Source of the DNA: Sciurus carolinensis
Taxonomy: Eukaryota > Chordata > Mammalia > Rodentia > Sciuridae
Assembly: GCF_902686445.1 (NCBI RefSeq)
Contig: NC_062224.1
Location: forward strand, 21,803,123-21,867,122
Direction: 5' to 3'
DNA length: 64,000 nucleotides
The notes beneath the pieces were generated by a model, which made no database searches, had not been told where the DNA came from, and worked only from the letters and a program-made list of their open reading frames with translations. Of this stretch, positions 1-12,334 are shown in pieces; the stretch's first letter is position 1, and each line of letters opens with the position of its first letter. The position numbers and the translations under genes were made by a program.

Positions 1-1180
1 ACTTTTCCCAAGTTTACACAGTTAATAAGTGGCAATGCCAGGCTGCAAAGTCCCCTTTATCGTTCACTGTTCTGCAATAACTATGGCAACCACAATTTCA
101 TACAAATGGCAATTCCAGCGCTAATCCATGTTATTCAACTGTAAAATTTCAGGAGGTCTCATGTTTGGATATTACAGTTTCTAAAACACTTTAAAGCCTA
201 TCGGCTTGCTCCCAAGTAATTTTGTTTCAAAAGTCCAAATTCCCATTGCACATGTATCTTTAAATTCTGTGCTTTAACTTCAAGTACTGTAAGAGACAAA
301 TGAGTTCTCTTTGTGTTTTTTTTAAGCTTGATGAACCTAACTGCTCACCTCAACTGCTGTCGCTCAACTAACTCCCTGATCTGCAGTCACCCGAGTGATC
401 TTTATCACACTCAAATGGCTGCCAAGACTGTTGAGCCCACTTCAGTGTGCCTGATGCAAACAGAACCCGCCCCCCCCAACTCCCAGGTGTGGAGGTTTCT
501 TATTTAAAGCACGCTTTACAAACAAACCACCTTTATCACCAATGCTCCCCTCTTCCCCCAAGAAGACTTTATCTCTTTTCCCAGAATTCAGAACTCCGGT
601 TTCCCTCAAAGTCCAGAAATGAATATCTCAAACAGGAATTTTTTTCTAGTCTCAGGAAGTGCCTCTATGAGATAAGTATACAATATCCATTAAAACAAAA
701 CAACACAAACATGCAACGTTCCTAAGCCTGATTCTAAGACGATTTCTGTGATATTACAAGGATTTTATTTTGGGGTATTTTACAAGGTGAACATACAGAA
801 AATATATGTAGTCCCAATTTTGGAGTAAAAGAAAACGCATGCACAACATATGGGAATAATCAACAAATATGTATAGTATCTCAATTCTCAGATGGTCACT
901 TTAATCCTTATCTATGGCATTCTTACAACATTATTCACAGGGCACAATCAGCATAATGCATAATGCATCTCTTGTTTTTCAGTCCTATTCAAAAATCTCC
1001 GTTCATTCAACAACAAAAAAAAGCCCTTAAAACAGCCCCGAAGCTCAACATTCGGTGTGGGAAAGCTGTGCTTATTCAGTTCTTCCTGCCAAGCGAACAA
1101 TGCACAGAAACAGACCACAAGGTTTCCAAATAATTTTTGGCAATAACTCGGAAGGAAAAAAAAAGACACATATTTACCTG

Positions 1181-1310
1181 CACCCAGAGCTCCACAGGTG
1201 AGGCGGCAGTTAAGGCAGAAAATCTAACTCGTCTTCTGGAAGTTTTCGTCTCTACTGCACTCCGGGGTCATCCTTCCGAGCTGTCAGGTAACCCCCCCTC
1301 CATGTCTCCG
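1181..1310 (-). other. Candidate non-coding alternative first exon or conserved element
   Basis: On the minus strand this CpG-containing segment ends in GGTGCAG|GTAAAT, a good donor at about 1180. It lies in a repeat-free region and in the same orientation as KIAA1217. Its own ATG frames stop within 11 to 16 codons, so it would be 5' UTR rather than coding. Plus-strand donor-like strings also occur here (TCAG|GTAACC and ACAG|GTGAGG), so the orientation is not secure. Confidence 0.2.
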
Positions 1311-1379
1311 CTGTTTTCTTTTGCAGTTTTTCCCAGTAAAACTCTTGTCATTTGCATAAAACCTACTTGTAGCCTATAG

Positions 1380-1720
1380 GACTTTTTGAGTAGCTACTTG
1401 TTAAATTGGCTGTCTTGACATGCTCTTTCAAGCATGACATCATAAATCTCCATGGAAACTCTAACCCCACCTGCCTACATGCCAACGTTACCTGTCAGGC
1501 AAAGACTTAAACAATCGCCTGAAATTGTTCATTAATGAAACCTTTTTAGGGGCTTTGGATCTCTGCACAGTGTAATTTGTGCTGTTGGCAGAAACTTAGC
1601 AAGAACGATGGCTTCATTTTCAAAGCCTGAGCTGTTTTGCAGAAAACAATGATCAAAATTATAGGCATTCGTTAATCTGCCCCTCCCTGTCTAACAATGC
1701 ACTTAATCAGGGGAAGAAAA
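1380..1720. promoter_or_regulatory. Candidate conserved non-coding element (enhancer-like)
   Basis: This repeat-free, AT-moderate stretch has a high density of transcription-factor-like words: TGACATCA (CRE/AP-1-like), CATTAATGA and GTTAATC (homeodomain), and AACAATG (SOX). That texture is typical of developmental enhancers in introns. The call is by texture only; no alignment was possible. Confidence 0.3.
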
Positions 1721-1908
1721 AAACTACAGAGGCACATGTGTGCCTCTCTCTGCAGGATAAAGTTACTTTGAAAACTCAGGTTTTGAAAAATCTTCAATTG
1801 ATACTTCTAAGGCTTTCCCACTCGGCTCTCCAGCAACCCCCTTCCTACTTTTTTTACCAACAAAACTTGCAAAACAGGTTCCCTGCCTGAGCCTGTGTAT
1901 GTGTTGTA

Positions 1909-1930
1909 TGTGTGTGTGTGTGTGTGCGCG
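1909..1930 (+). repeat. (TG)n microsatellite
   Basis: A short TG/CG dinucleotide run inside otherwise unique intronic DNA, preceded by TGTATG-type variants from about 1894. Confidence 0.9.
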
Positions 1931-3874
1931 CCTGTGTACATTTTCCCTTGGCCTCTGCAGTTGCCAGTTGCCAAGGAAGAACTTTTTAACTCTTTCCTAA
2001 CACACCCACATCTTTTGCAATGTCTAACCTGGTTTATGTAAGTTACTAAAATAACACTGAAATCTATTTTTGGCTTTTGAGGAATGGTCAGCAAGTTCTA
2101 AAAGATATTCAATCCTCTTTCATTCATTCATTCACCTTTCACTATCTCAAATTTTACAGAATCCTTACTGTTTGCACAAAGGTTTGGACAAACTTCTGCC
2201 AGATTTGTACAAAACCCTCTAGGTAACACTGAACTCGGCATTCTCGTTTCACCTCTAAATTCACTAGAGACAACTCATATTCCTCAAGTCTAAGATTACT
2301 GACCCTGAGGACCCAAAAAGGTTTGGGTGGAGTTGGGTCCAAGCCCACAGGAATTTATCATAATCTTATCCAGTGGCTGTCACATGCCATAGCATAAAGT
2401 TCTTCAGTGGGACTGAACCAGGAGCTGAATGAAACAACACACAGAAGAACTAAGGAGCACTTTAAGGTAGCCTCAAGCAGAATCCAATTCGACACTGCAG
2501 AGAAGCAGCAATAGCCAAAAGAACTGCCTGCTCTGACTTGTCCAAGATCCTGCTGCAAACTGCACCAGGCCCAGCAGTACATGTCCTCAAAGGTTAGCGA
2601 GCAAATATGAATCTCTCCACCTTTGCTGAGTTGCGCTGCTATTGACAGAGAGAGCGATGCAACCATTTCAGAAACCCTGAATGGCTCTCTCCATAGGGGG
2701 AATTAAAGATGCTTTGGATCCCATCCTCTGATGATTCTGAGTTTTGCATTGCCACAGCTCACAGTCAACAGATGGGACATTACCTTTGAAGGGAACCAAG
2801 AAGTAGACTGGTTTAATAAAGCAGCCAGAGTTGGGATACTCCAGGGAGGCAAGGCTATTGTCAGAGATTCAATTACTGCCTCTGTGAGTTGAAAATACAT
2901 CCAGATGAAGCCCAAGCTTATGCTTTATTCAATGGGGCACAAACACAACATGAAACAAACAAGAGAACCAGATCTAGGTTTTATGCGGTGAAATCTGCAG
3001 ATGGTGTGGAGGTACAATTCAATTACGGTTATTCCTCAAAGTTCCATTAGAGACAAGAGCATGTGAAAGCTGATTCGACAATCAGAGTTGTTATAATAGG
3101 CCAAATCTTCCCTTTGGGTTATTTAGGAAATTACAATATCTCGGCTTTTGCTTACTGAAGTCAGCTTGGAAAAGAGATCCAAAAGAATCAGGATGTGAAA
3201 GGCACATGGATTCACAGAAATAATTTAGAGGTGAAAGCAACTTGGTTAACTCATTCATGGGCAGGCAGGCAGAGGTAAACGATGACTGAAGAATTTGTAA
3301 CCAAGGATGACATCATGACGGTGATGTGAGAATCTTGGACTATTTAGTGTGGGGAATGTTTTGGGCAACAACAATCTCAACAATAAGGACAATGCATGAG
3401 AGCTGGGCAGAAATGCCAAGACTTGATTAGAGGTGACCAGGCCAGTAATGATTTTCTTCCTGGCTCCAAATGAGGAAAACATCAAGCCGAGTCCCCCTTA
3501 ATGGCATGATTTGCTTGAGACTTGGCACCACGCCAACTAAGTCAGAGCTCAAGAAATGTATGTTATGAGCTATTATTTTGTTTCTATATTTAGCAACATC
3601 ATAGGTATCTACAATTGCCTTGGGAAGCAAATTAGTTTCTTTCTCTTGAATTTATTTCAACGAATCTATTTTGTAACACAGGTAGAAAACAGCTCACTAA
3701 AAACGACCCTGAAAATACAAGCATACAAATAACTGGTGAAAGAGGTTAGGAGTCTGAATTTTTGTTTCTTAGGAAACACAAGTAGAAATTGTCATGTAGA
3801 AAAGGAATATTTCTTTGACTAGAAAAACCAAAACTTTTATCATTCAAATAACCAATCCTTGTTCCATTTAAGTT

Positions 3875-4025
3875 TCACAATAGTATTATGAAATATGGAG
3901 AAAGTGAGCCTCAAAGAGAGGTAACTGGAACAGGTTTACATGGCTACTAAGTGCTGGAGTCTCAATTTGAACCTAGATTGACCTGAGATTTGAACTCAGA
4001 ACACCTGTGCTTAACCAGACACTGA
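3875..4025 (-). mobile_element. MIR-like SINE relic
   Basis: It reads as a reverse-complement MIR: a GAGAAAGTGAGCCTCAAAGAGAGGTAA-like core, then 'tttgaactcagaacacctgtgct' and 'taaccag'. Highly diverged. Confidence 0.45.
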
Positions 4026-4679
4026 TACTCCTAGCTGAATAAAACTGCTCATAACTGAGGATACTAAAATCCTAAGTAAATTAATCCATGCCAGAAGTAT
4101 TTATTTCTTAGACTTACCTGAAAGTACATATTGGGTTGCAAAGTGTAAACACAGACCTTCTATAGATCTGCCCAGATATAGAGTCAACAGATGGTACCAG
4201 GCTCTGGCAAGGCAGACAAGGATGCTGTATCTGCACAGCAGGAGCAGGGGAGGAGAGGCATTTACTTAGCTTCAGGCTGTGTGCAGACATGCAAAGATTG
4301 CACCAAGCAGGGGTAAGGCACTGCAACTCAGAGAGCTCAGCCCTCATAACCCCAGGGCCAACAGATTCCTGGGAAGAAGATACGGCTGATGCAACACCAG
4401 ATACTCAAGAAATATTTGCAATCTAAAGTTCTGGTCTAAAGAAAAACTGACAAACACTCAAAAGAAAGAAAGAAAGAAAAAAAAAGCATACATTTTATAA
4501 GTTGGAACATACTCTAGGTATCACCAAAAAATAAGGGTATTTGGACTTTTGACTGTATCAGTGGAAACCAACTGTGTTAATTCCTTAATGTGAAGACCTT
4601 GATCTTTCTGCTGTTTTTGATTTTGTTATTTGTTTTAGAAATTACTCATTCATGTTTTGTCTATTGCTGCAGTTAATTT

Positions 4680-4935
4680 CATGTGTCACTTGGCTGGGCT
4701 ATAGTGCCCAATTGTTTGGTCAAATACCAGACTTAGATATTGTTGGGAAGGTATTTTTAAGACGTGATTAACATTTAAATCAGTAGACTTTGACGAAAGC
4801 AGATTACCCGCCCTAATTCAATCACTAGAAGACCCTAAGAGTAGACTGCTTCCCTGAAGAAAAAGGAATTGCATTGGTTCTGTTTCTCTGGAGAACCATG
4901 ACAAACACAGCAGATAACTCCAGTACATATCTCTA
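4680..4935 (+). mobile_element. Old mammalian interspersed repeat, LTR-like
   Basis: It begins with a 'cacttggctgggctatag' type sequence and ends with the familiar 'ttctgtttctctggagaacc' 3' end. The family cannot be fixed by eye. Confidence 0.5.
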
Positions 4936-5260
4936 CAGTCTTGTTTTCTGGCATAGATCCCAAACCTAAGTCATTTTCACTTAGAGCACCTACTGTCATT
5001 TCAAATATAGCTGATCAAGACCTAAACTCAAACAACTGTTTAGCATATACCCAGCATGAACTGTATCTAATTAGAGAAAAATGGACAAATTTGCTATCAA
5101 ATTAAGATGAAGGGCAATAATCAAATCCACTGGTGGTTATACACAATGTTAATGGACTGAATTCTCCCATTAAAACTAACAAACTGGATTTTAAGAAGCA
5201 AAACAAAGTGACATGCAATTCCTAACAAATGCAAACAAATATAAATCAACAGTGATTATA

Positions 5261-5362
5261 GGGTGGAGTTGTAGCTCAGTGGTAGAGTGCTTGCCTGGCA
5301 TGTGCGAAGCACTAGCTTCGAACTTCAGCACCACATATGAATAAATAAAGGTGTTAAAAAAA
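5261..5362 (+). mobile_element. ID SINE with perfect target-site duplication
   Basis: A tRNA-like head (GTAGCTCAGTGGTAGAGTGC A box, GCTTCGAACTT B box) is followed by an AATAAATAAAGG...A8 tail. It is flanked by a perfect 10-bp duplication, AGTGATTATA, at 5251-5260 and 5363-5372. Confidence 0.92.
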
Positions 5363-5404
5363 AGTGATTATATGTGTGTGTATATAGATATAATTAATTA
5401 ATTA

Positions 5405-5501
5405 ATTTATTTATTTATTTATTTATTGTGCTGGGTACTGAACACAGTGTCTTACCCATGCTAAGCATGTGCCCAACAGTGTACTGAGCTACATCCTCAA
5501 T
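5405..5501 (-). mobile_element. ID SINE
   Basis: Reverse orientation: a (TTTA)n tail from 5405, then 'gtgctgggtactgaac' and 'tgagctacatcctca'. It lies only about 35 bp from the plus-strand ID at 5261, making a divergent pair of related sequences that could fold. Confidence 0.8.
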
Positions 5502-6233
5502 TGAAGTGTGATGACATTTAAAAAAATTATCAAACACTACTGTTAAAAGACAATTTATGAAGATATTGAATCGTAACAAGTTTGTTTGCAACATACAAGA
5601 AAAATGTAGAGTAAAATTTTTAGGTATGCAAGAATAGGATAAGAATGAAATTATAGAAGATATTATTGTATTTCACTTAGAATTAGATAGACTTGAAAAA
5701 TAATAACTGAGAAAAATGATAGAAACAACACACGAGGCATGTGTTGTATGTGTATGTACAGACATGTCTGTTTAATAAACATAGAACAGATACTCTTCTA
5801 TGACTCTGAAACACCTAGAAACTTCCATTATGTATTTGGCTATCCAAAAAAAATTAACAAACCATTAAAAAAATTTTAAAGTAGAAATTTGATAAACATT
5901 CTCTGATCACATCCATAAGCTTAAAATCAATTTTAAGGGTCAGTCAACCCTTCAAATCAAAATAAAAATTAAAAACTTTTCAACTTTCTTTAAAACAATG
6001 AAACAGAAAATATTTCCTGCAAAACCACAGGACACTGAACAAACTGGTGTCAGGAAACCTATATCCTTTAATGTGTCCATTATTAAAAGAGAAACACTAA
6101 AACTAAATTTAATACTCATTAAAAGAAATAATAAGAGAAAAATCAAGATAACTATAAAAACTAGGAAAAGGAAATTGAGATATAAGTTAAAAATAACAAG
6201 ATAGCAGACAATAATTTGAAAATAATAAATGTA

Positions 6234-6400
6234 GCCAGGCACGGTGGTGCATGCCTGTAATCCCAGCTACTCAGGAGGATTGAAGTTCAAGACCAGCCTC
6301 AGCAACTTAGGAGACCTTGTCTCAAAGGGAATTTTTTAAAAGGACTGAGGATATAGCTCAGAGGTAGAATGCTCCCAGATCGATTCCCCAATACTGCTAT
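6234..6400 (+). mobile_element. B1-ID dimer SINE
   Basis: A 7SL-derived B1 part (GCCAGGCACGGTGGTGCATGCC) runs to the ACCAGCCTCAGCAACTTAG linker. An ID part follows (ATAGCTCAGAGGTAGAATGC). Its 3' end runs directly into the purine tract at 6419, which probably grew from the SINE tail. Confidence 0.88.
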
Positions 6401-6418
6401 CCACATGCAAAGAGTAAG

Positions 6419-6556
6419 ATGATGATGAAGAAGAAGAAGAGGTGGAGGAGAAGGAAGAAAAAGAAGAAGAAGAAGAAGAAGAAGAAGAAGGAGGAGGAGG
6501 AGGAGGAGGAGGAGGAGGAGGAGGAGGAGGAGGAGGAGAAAAAGAAGAAAAGGAAG
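6419..6556 (+). repeat. (GAA)n/(GGA)n polypurine tract
   Basis: Nearly 140 bp of pure purine strand: GAA-rich 6419-6489, then an uninterrupted GGA array about 6487-6538, then AAAGAAGAAA. Only two pyrimidines occur near its start. In all frames it reads as Lys/Glu/Gly/Arg or Ser/Phe/Pro runs, so apparent open frames across it are not genes. Confidence 0.95.
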
Positions 6557-7577
6557 CAGGTAAATTTGAGAGGAGAGAACACAAAAGTCTTTTGCTCCCT
6601 GAGAGCTTATATATGGGCACTAAATTCTTGGTATTAACCAGAAGGAAAACAGGTGTTTTGTGGAGAATTGGAGAAAGAGTCAGGGAGAAAGACCATGTTG
6701 GTCTTTGAACAAGTTAATGATTCTCACACTTTCTATATTCAGCATGCTTTTGTGTAAGAGAAAGTTCTGGTTTACTTGAAATGCTTAAAAACAAAAAGGA
6801 AAAGAGAAAAGGAACAAAGAAATGGAGGAAGAAGGAAGATGAAGGGTGGACACAAAACATGGAATCCGTTGCCCATCAGGACAGCACATGTAAGCCCTTC
6901 ATTTCTCTCCTGCAACCACTACCGACTGACACACGCCATTCACCTTCTCTCCCTTCAGCCTCTGGGTGTAGTTTGAGCATGACTCTTGGCTGTCCCAGCT
7001 GTGACGTCAGCACATAACTCATGAAGCAAGATCGTTTGCCCACTGCATTCATGCAGAAATACTTCTTTGGTGCAAGAATGACACAAAGCAAATCCTCCTG
7101 GTATGGCAAAGAACTGCATCCCCCTCTCCATACTTCGCCAAAATCAGCCCTCAGTTCAAAGTTGAGGCAGACAACGCTTGCACAGTTGGCTTTCACACCT
7201 GTGGAGGGCTGGCGGCTCCCCCTTGAAAACCACAGATTAGGGGACTGGAAAGAAGAAGAAAGCGGGCCTGATGGGACAGAAATGCTGGGACGAGAGTGTA
7301 AAGTGAGGCTGCTGCTAACTCGGGGCTGTGAGAACCCCGCCAAGGGGAGACATGAGAGAAGTTTTACCCCATTTGTTTACAATGAATCAAAATAAATAAA
7401 TTAAAAAAAAAAAAGAAAGAAAAATCCACAAGCTCCAGACTAGATCTTTTTCTCCAAATTCCACCCCATCAACTGACCCCAAGAGTGGACACTCGGGTGT
7501 CATTTGCCACCCCTTTCTCTCATGAGTATTGCTAGTGGTACTTCATAGTTCTCTGGTTCTCCAGTGTTTCCACACAA

Positions 7578-7660
7578 CATGGTCAGATGATACAGGTGAC
7601 TTGCTAAAGGTCCTGGCCAAGGTCGAAGGCAGAGCGGGACCGGAACCCAGGCCTTGGGGG
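7578..7660 (-). mobile_element. MIR fragment (weak)
   Basis: Reverse-orientation MIR core-like words (GACTTGCTAAAGGTC, GGACCGGAACCCAGG) cover about 80 bp. Confidence 0.4.
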
Positions 7661-8483
7661 ACCCTTGGAGGGATTTGATCCTCTCTGCTATGCCTGCATC
7701 AGCCCTCTCACACCGCCTTCCTCTTCCTATCACGCACGACATGGTTCCCATTTTTCTTCCAAATATGTGTGTTGGCATGCAATTCTGGCTGAGCTCTGCT
7801 CCAGCTACCGCCGTGGGCCTATCACTGTGGATGTGGACACTGAAGTCACTTCCAGGCCAGCATCAGACTCCTCCCATCATTCCCCTCGCGGAGTACTAAG
7901 AGGCTGACCTTTAACTTTGCTTTTACCCTACTGCCATACTCAAGGCTACCACAGGGCCTGTATCTGCTGGTGGATTAGCACTTTCTCCTGCTGTTCAAAG
8001 CTCAACACCATCTAGCTTCCTTCTCCTTGAATCCACTGATTTCCTGCTTCACCAAAGGTTATTTCTATCTCACTTAGATTGTCCTACCCCCTGAGCCATA
8101 AGGAAGCCATATACATTGTCTCAACATTGCTTCTCCTGACCCCTCTTCTCCAACAGAATGCCCTCATGTCTTCATCCTATTCATTCAAATTCTGAGCTAT
8201 CAGTATCCTTGACACAGATATGTTTATATACCTGCTATGGACTGGGCATTGGGGAAATAATTAGGAAAAGGCTCCTATCTCTTGGAGTCTTCCATCATTC
8301 CAAGAGATTCCATTCAAATTCTGATCTCCAGTGTGAAATCTTTTCTTCACACAGCTCTCTTCAGTGCTCTGTGCTCCAGCAAACTTTTGAGATACATATT
8401 ACCATTTCCTAATGCATATTCCATAAAACATGAGTCCCTAAAGCAATACTTTTGGGGAAACACTGAACATTTTATTTTATTTT

Positions 8484-8558
8484 TGCAGTTCTGAGGATCA
8501 AACCAGGACCCCATGTATGTTAGGCAAGCCCATTACCACTGAGCTACACCCCCAGTCC
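8484..8558 (-). mobile_element. ID SINE
   Basis: Reverse orientation: 'tttgcagttctgaggatcaaacc' to 'ccactgagctacacccccag', preceded by a T-rich tail (TTTTATTTTATTTTT). Confidence 0.85.
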
Positions 8559-8654
8559 CAGTGCTGAGTATTTCATTTCTTATCCACCTGCCCCCAGTAT
8601 CTCTACCTGAGACTCACCAGTTATGTCTGTTTGCATATTAAAGACCTGGCCTAG

Positions 8655-8840
8655 AGGGCATGCAGAGGAAAAGGTTTATAATCCAAGCTACTGCGGAGGC
8701 TGAGGCAGGAGCATTGCAAATTCAAAGCCAAAAAAAAAAAAAAAAAAAAAAAAATTGGGCAACTTAGATACTGTCTCAAAATAAAAATAGAAAAGGCTGA
8801 GGTGGTAGACAGCCCCTGGGTTCAATCCCAGTACTGCAGA
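8655..8840 (+). mobile_element. B1-ID dimer SINE with long internal A-run
   Basis: The B1 part includes GCTACTGCGGAGGCTGAGGCAGG. It is interrupted by about 25 A residues (8729-8753) and continues GGGCAACTTAGATACTGTCTC. The degenerate ID end includes GGGTTCAATCCCAGTACTG. Confidence 0.8.
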
Positions 8841-10041
8841 ATGAGTAACGACAACAGAGATCTGGTCCATCCTGTAGAAATTCATTTTACTTTGATTAAC
8901 CAAGACTTTTCCCCCAATTTAAAACTTTCTCCCCATTCTTCAACCAACCACTAACAGCCTGGAGACCTAGGATTCTGTAGAAGACATATGTACATAAAGC
9001 TGGTCTACATCACTGCAATCCAGAACTTCCAGATTGGAGATGTCCAGGTGTCCTGGCCCTGGTTTTCCAACCAGAATGCCTTCCCCTTAATGAGAAGGGT
9101 TTTGACATGTCTTTAACACCTGCTACAGTGGAGAAGAATTAACGTCATCTAATCCTCATTTCGGTCATATTGTTTGTCTGATGCTATAGTTAAGAAAAAG
9201 CCTCAGGGAAATTGACTCACTACAACCTAGCAGCTAAGAGCATCCCAGCATATATAAACTCAGTTTTATCACACACAGCTCATACTCTTTCCATTAAAGA
9301 GATGTATCCTTGGCAGGTCAGATGTTGGGTTTTGTACTTTTTATATAATGCCCAAAGCTGAGCTCAGCCTGTAGGTCCATGACAAATAACCATTTGACTG
9401 AATTTAATCCAAGAACACCACACCTGCAGGAGGAAGAATAAATGAATCAATGGCCAGGAAGTAAGCTTGATCAGTGAAGAGAGGAAAGATAATTTAGACT
9501 TTTGCAATGTGCGTTCTCTATCTACGTATCGGATTAAATCACACTGGTCTTTTTTAGATCCCTCAATATGGAAAATTTCCATCTAATTTAGTGGCAATTT
9601 TCTCTAGGTTTTGCTGATTACCATTTCCCAGGTGTCTCCTGCCACTGCATAACTACACTTTGGTTCTTGCCTCCCCCTACTTTCCCACCTACTCCTGGAC
9701 ACTCCTTAGCAGGTTTTCCAGTAGAATTTTATTTTGACTTTTTTTTTTTTTGCAGTGCTCTTAATATAGCACTCTTCTTAAGATGTGCTCTCTTGTTCTT
9801 CTACAACACTAATTAAAATGAAAGTGAATGTTGAGGTTGGTGGCACCCAATTAAACATGGATCAAAAGGCACACATTATGAATGATCCCCCTTAGGATCC
9901 TTTTTTCTCTTGGCTGTATCCTGAATGATCAACGTCAACCGAAGGTCAATTCTGCAAGTAAAACTGCTACCCCTGGATTTCTGTCTGTTCACTCACTGAT
10001 ATTCCAAATCTTCTGAGATATGCTTCCACAACTCCGCAACT

Positions 10042-10150
10042 GTTTTTTTGTTTGTTTGTTTGTTTTGTTTTTGTTTTTGGTGGGGATGTTGGGTTGAAAC
10101 CCAGAGCTTCACACGTGCTAGGCAAGCACTCTACCTACAACCTTTAAGTC
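10042..10150 (-). mobile_element. ID SINE
   Basis: A (TTTG)n-rich tail (10042-10078) precedes 'gggttgaaacccagagcttc' and 'aggcaagcactctacc'. Confidence 0.85.
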
Positions 10151-12153
10151 ACAATTCAAAATGTCAGTCCTCTGAAAACATTTCCAGGTAAGCTCCTACA
10201 TCTAGTCCCATAAGTATTAGACTATTCTTTCTGTTCATGATTTTACTATTGATTTTCATCATATGCAGATTTAGGCGACTATTATTTCTGATCACTAACA
10301 ACATGCTCATTCCTTTAGCTACATGAAGATTATTTGATATTTCTCTGAGGACCAGAAATATTTTTATACTGATTCTTCCAAATATCACATTCTTTACTCA
10401 CAGGGCTCTAGGATTTTATTAAGCACATGCTATACACACACTAATAGAAATTCTGTAACTACGACTGGTGATTCTCCGACACCATGGTCCCTCCATCTGC
10501 TGGTATTGCTCTGGCAATAGTAGCAATTTCCCAGTGTTCATCCGTCTCAGCTGCTACCCACCCTTTATGTCACTGCCTCTTTACTGAAAGTTCCTTTTGT
10601 TCTCCAAATTATTAAAGGAAGATGCAAGCAGGAGACTGGCACTTCAGCCTTTAAGGATCATGACTAAATTTCATACCCACTGGCACTAGGCAGATTGTGC
10701 ACTGAGACAGCATCATCACAAGCCAGAAGGAGCCAGAATTAATAAGTCATTGTACAAATAGCTTCTCTGCAAAGCTGCCCACAAGTGACAATACTTTGTG
10801 TGTGTAAGAAACAAAACATTTTTGTGTCGATCCATGAACTACCACAAATGAACTACAAGACTTATTTGTTATGAAGCATAATCTAGACTATCCTGATCAA
10901 TATAGTTTTAAGACATACATCTCCTACTGACTCTTTTTTCTTAAAACTTATATCTGAAAGAGGCCAACTGGTTATGGAAAAATGGTGTGCAAAAGGAAGA
11001 AATAGCAGAGGCAGGCTGCACCCACTGTTCAGGTTTGTGACATCAAAAAAACCTCTGCACAAAAATATGTTACTTGCTTTGTCCTGAAAGCATATCACCC
11101 TCCCTCTTCAGTGTGTGGCATTCAAAGTCTCTGAGGCTCACAGCAAAGTCATTTAAACCATGGTCTTTCTATGATTGGAAGTGTTGAGGTCTAGTAATCA
11201 CTGCTTCTCTTTTCTATTAACCCTGCTTTTCATTGGAGAGTTTTCTCTATTTGAAGGGGAGGTCAAGGTCATAAGAGTCCTTGGTAGCATGCATTCCTCC
11301 ATTAGCTCTCCTTTCCTGTCTCATTCTCTGTATGCTGGGTCTTCTGAAAGCCATCCATTCCACAGGTCCTGACATTTGCCTCTTTTATTCAGGGTAGAGA
11401 AGTTGTTTTCTTCTCTCCATTGTTAATACTTTTCATAGTTTTCTGTGAGTTTTGAGCAAACAGGAGTCAAAATGCCTTGAGTCTACCAGGTCTCCTCTGC
11501 AAACCTGCTCTCCTGATTCAAATGCAGTTAAAATTTTTCTTGTCCTCTGCCTTTAACTTTCCATGGTTCTTGACAAAATCAAGTATACGTATACTTCTGA
11601 AAAGAAGTCAGTCAAAGGAATAGATAATGTTGAGGCTGAATCAAGGCCACAAGTTCCAACTTGCATACAACAACTCTTCTCTGGTGAATCAAGTTTTTTG
11701 AGAGGTTGTTGAAAGAGGAAGATGAACTACAACTTGGGGTGTTTATGAATAAACATACCGAGAGTTTCCTGAATTTCAGTTTGTGCTTGTCACACAGTTA
11801 CATTTCAGAGTTGGATACATATGACTATAGCAAATAATGGCAAATGGTGCAGAACTAACCAGGCACAGAAGCTAAGCGGGCTCTGGTGCTGTTTCCACAT
11901 GAGCAAGACCAACGAGAGGCTAGCTGAGCAGGGGGCTGCCACAGAGGCCTGGGGGACACTCAACAGCAGTAGCCATGAAGAAGGGAGTCAGAGCAAAGGC
12001 CTTCTGGCCCTACTGATCTTTATTGTTCATGCTCTTATCTCCTTATTTTGGTCCACCATAATGTTCATGTTAAAGGGCAACACCTTCAAGTCTCTTTTCC
12101 TCTTGATGTTGAACAAAAGAACACATCAAATTTTTAAGTTGAAATAGTATTGT

Positions 12154-12334
12154 AGCTGGGCATGGTAGCACATGCTTGTATCCCAGTAGCTTGGGTGGCT
12201 GAGGCAGGAGAATCTTGAGTTCAATTTATTGAGGCTCTAAGCAACTCAGCGAGACCTATATCTAAATAAAGTATTTTTTTTAAAAGGGCTTGGGATGTGG
12301 CTCAGTGGTTTAATTCCCAGAACAACAACAAAAG
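12154..12334 (+). mobile_element. B1-ID dimer SINE
   Basis: AGCTGGGCATGGTAGCACATGC, then GGCTGAGGCAGGAGAATC, the linker GCAACTCAGCGAGACC, and the ID part GGGATGTGGCTCAGTGG. Confidence 0.88.

Noticed and set aside
5261..5335. tRNA-like sequence with A and B boxes
   Set aside because: It is an ID SINE: A-rich tail, target-site duplication, and a tRNA fold that no longer pairs. The same holds for all other tRNA-like hits in the window.
6336..6708. Several overlapping frames of Ser/Phe, Pro/Ser and Lys/Glu/Gly
   Set aside because: They are translations of the GAA/GGA simple repeat in different frames; no sequence of normal complexity is attached.
6876..7395. Frames of 155 (minus) and 124 (plus) codons
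   Set aside because: Unrecognised peptides with no start context or conserved motif; the plus frame runs into an A-rich, possibly L1-tail-like end near 7390.
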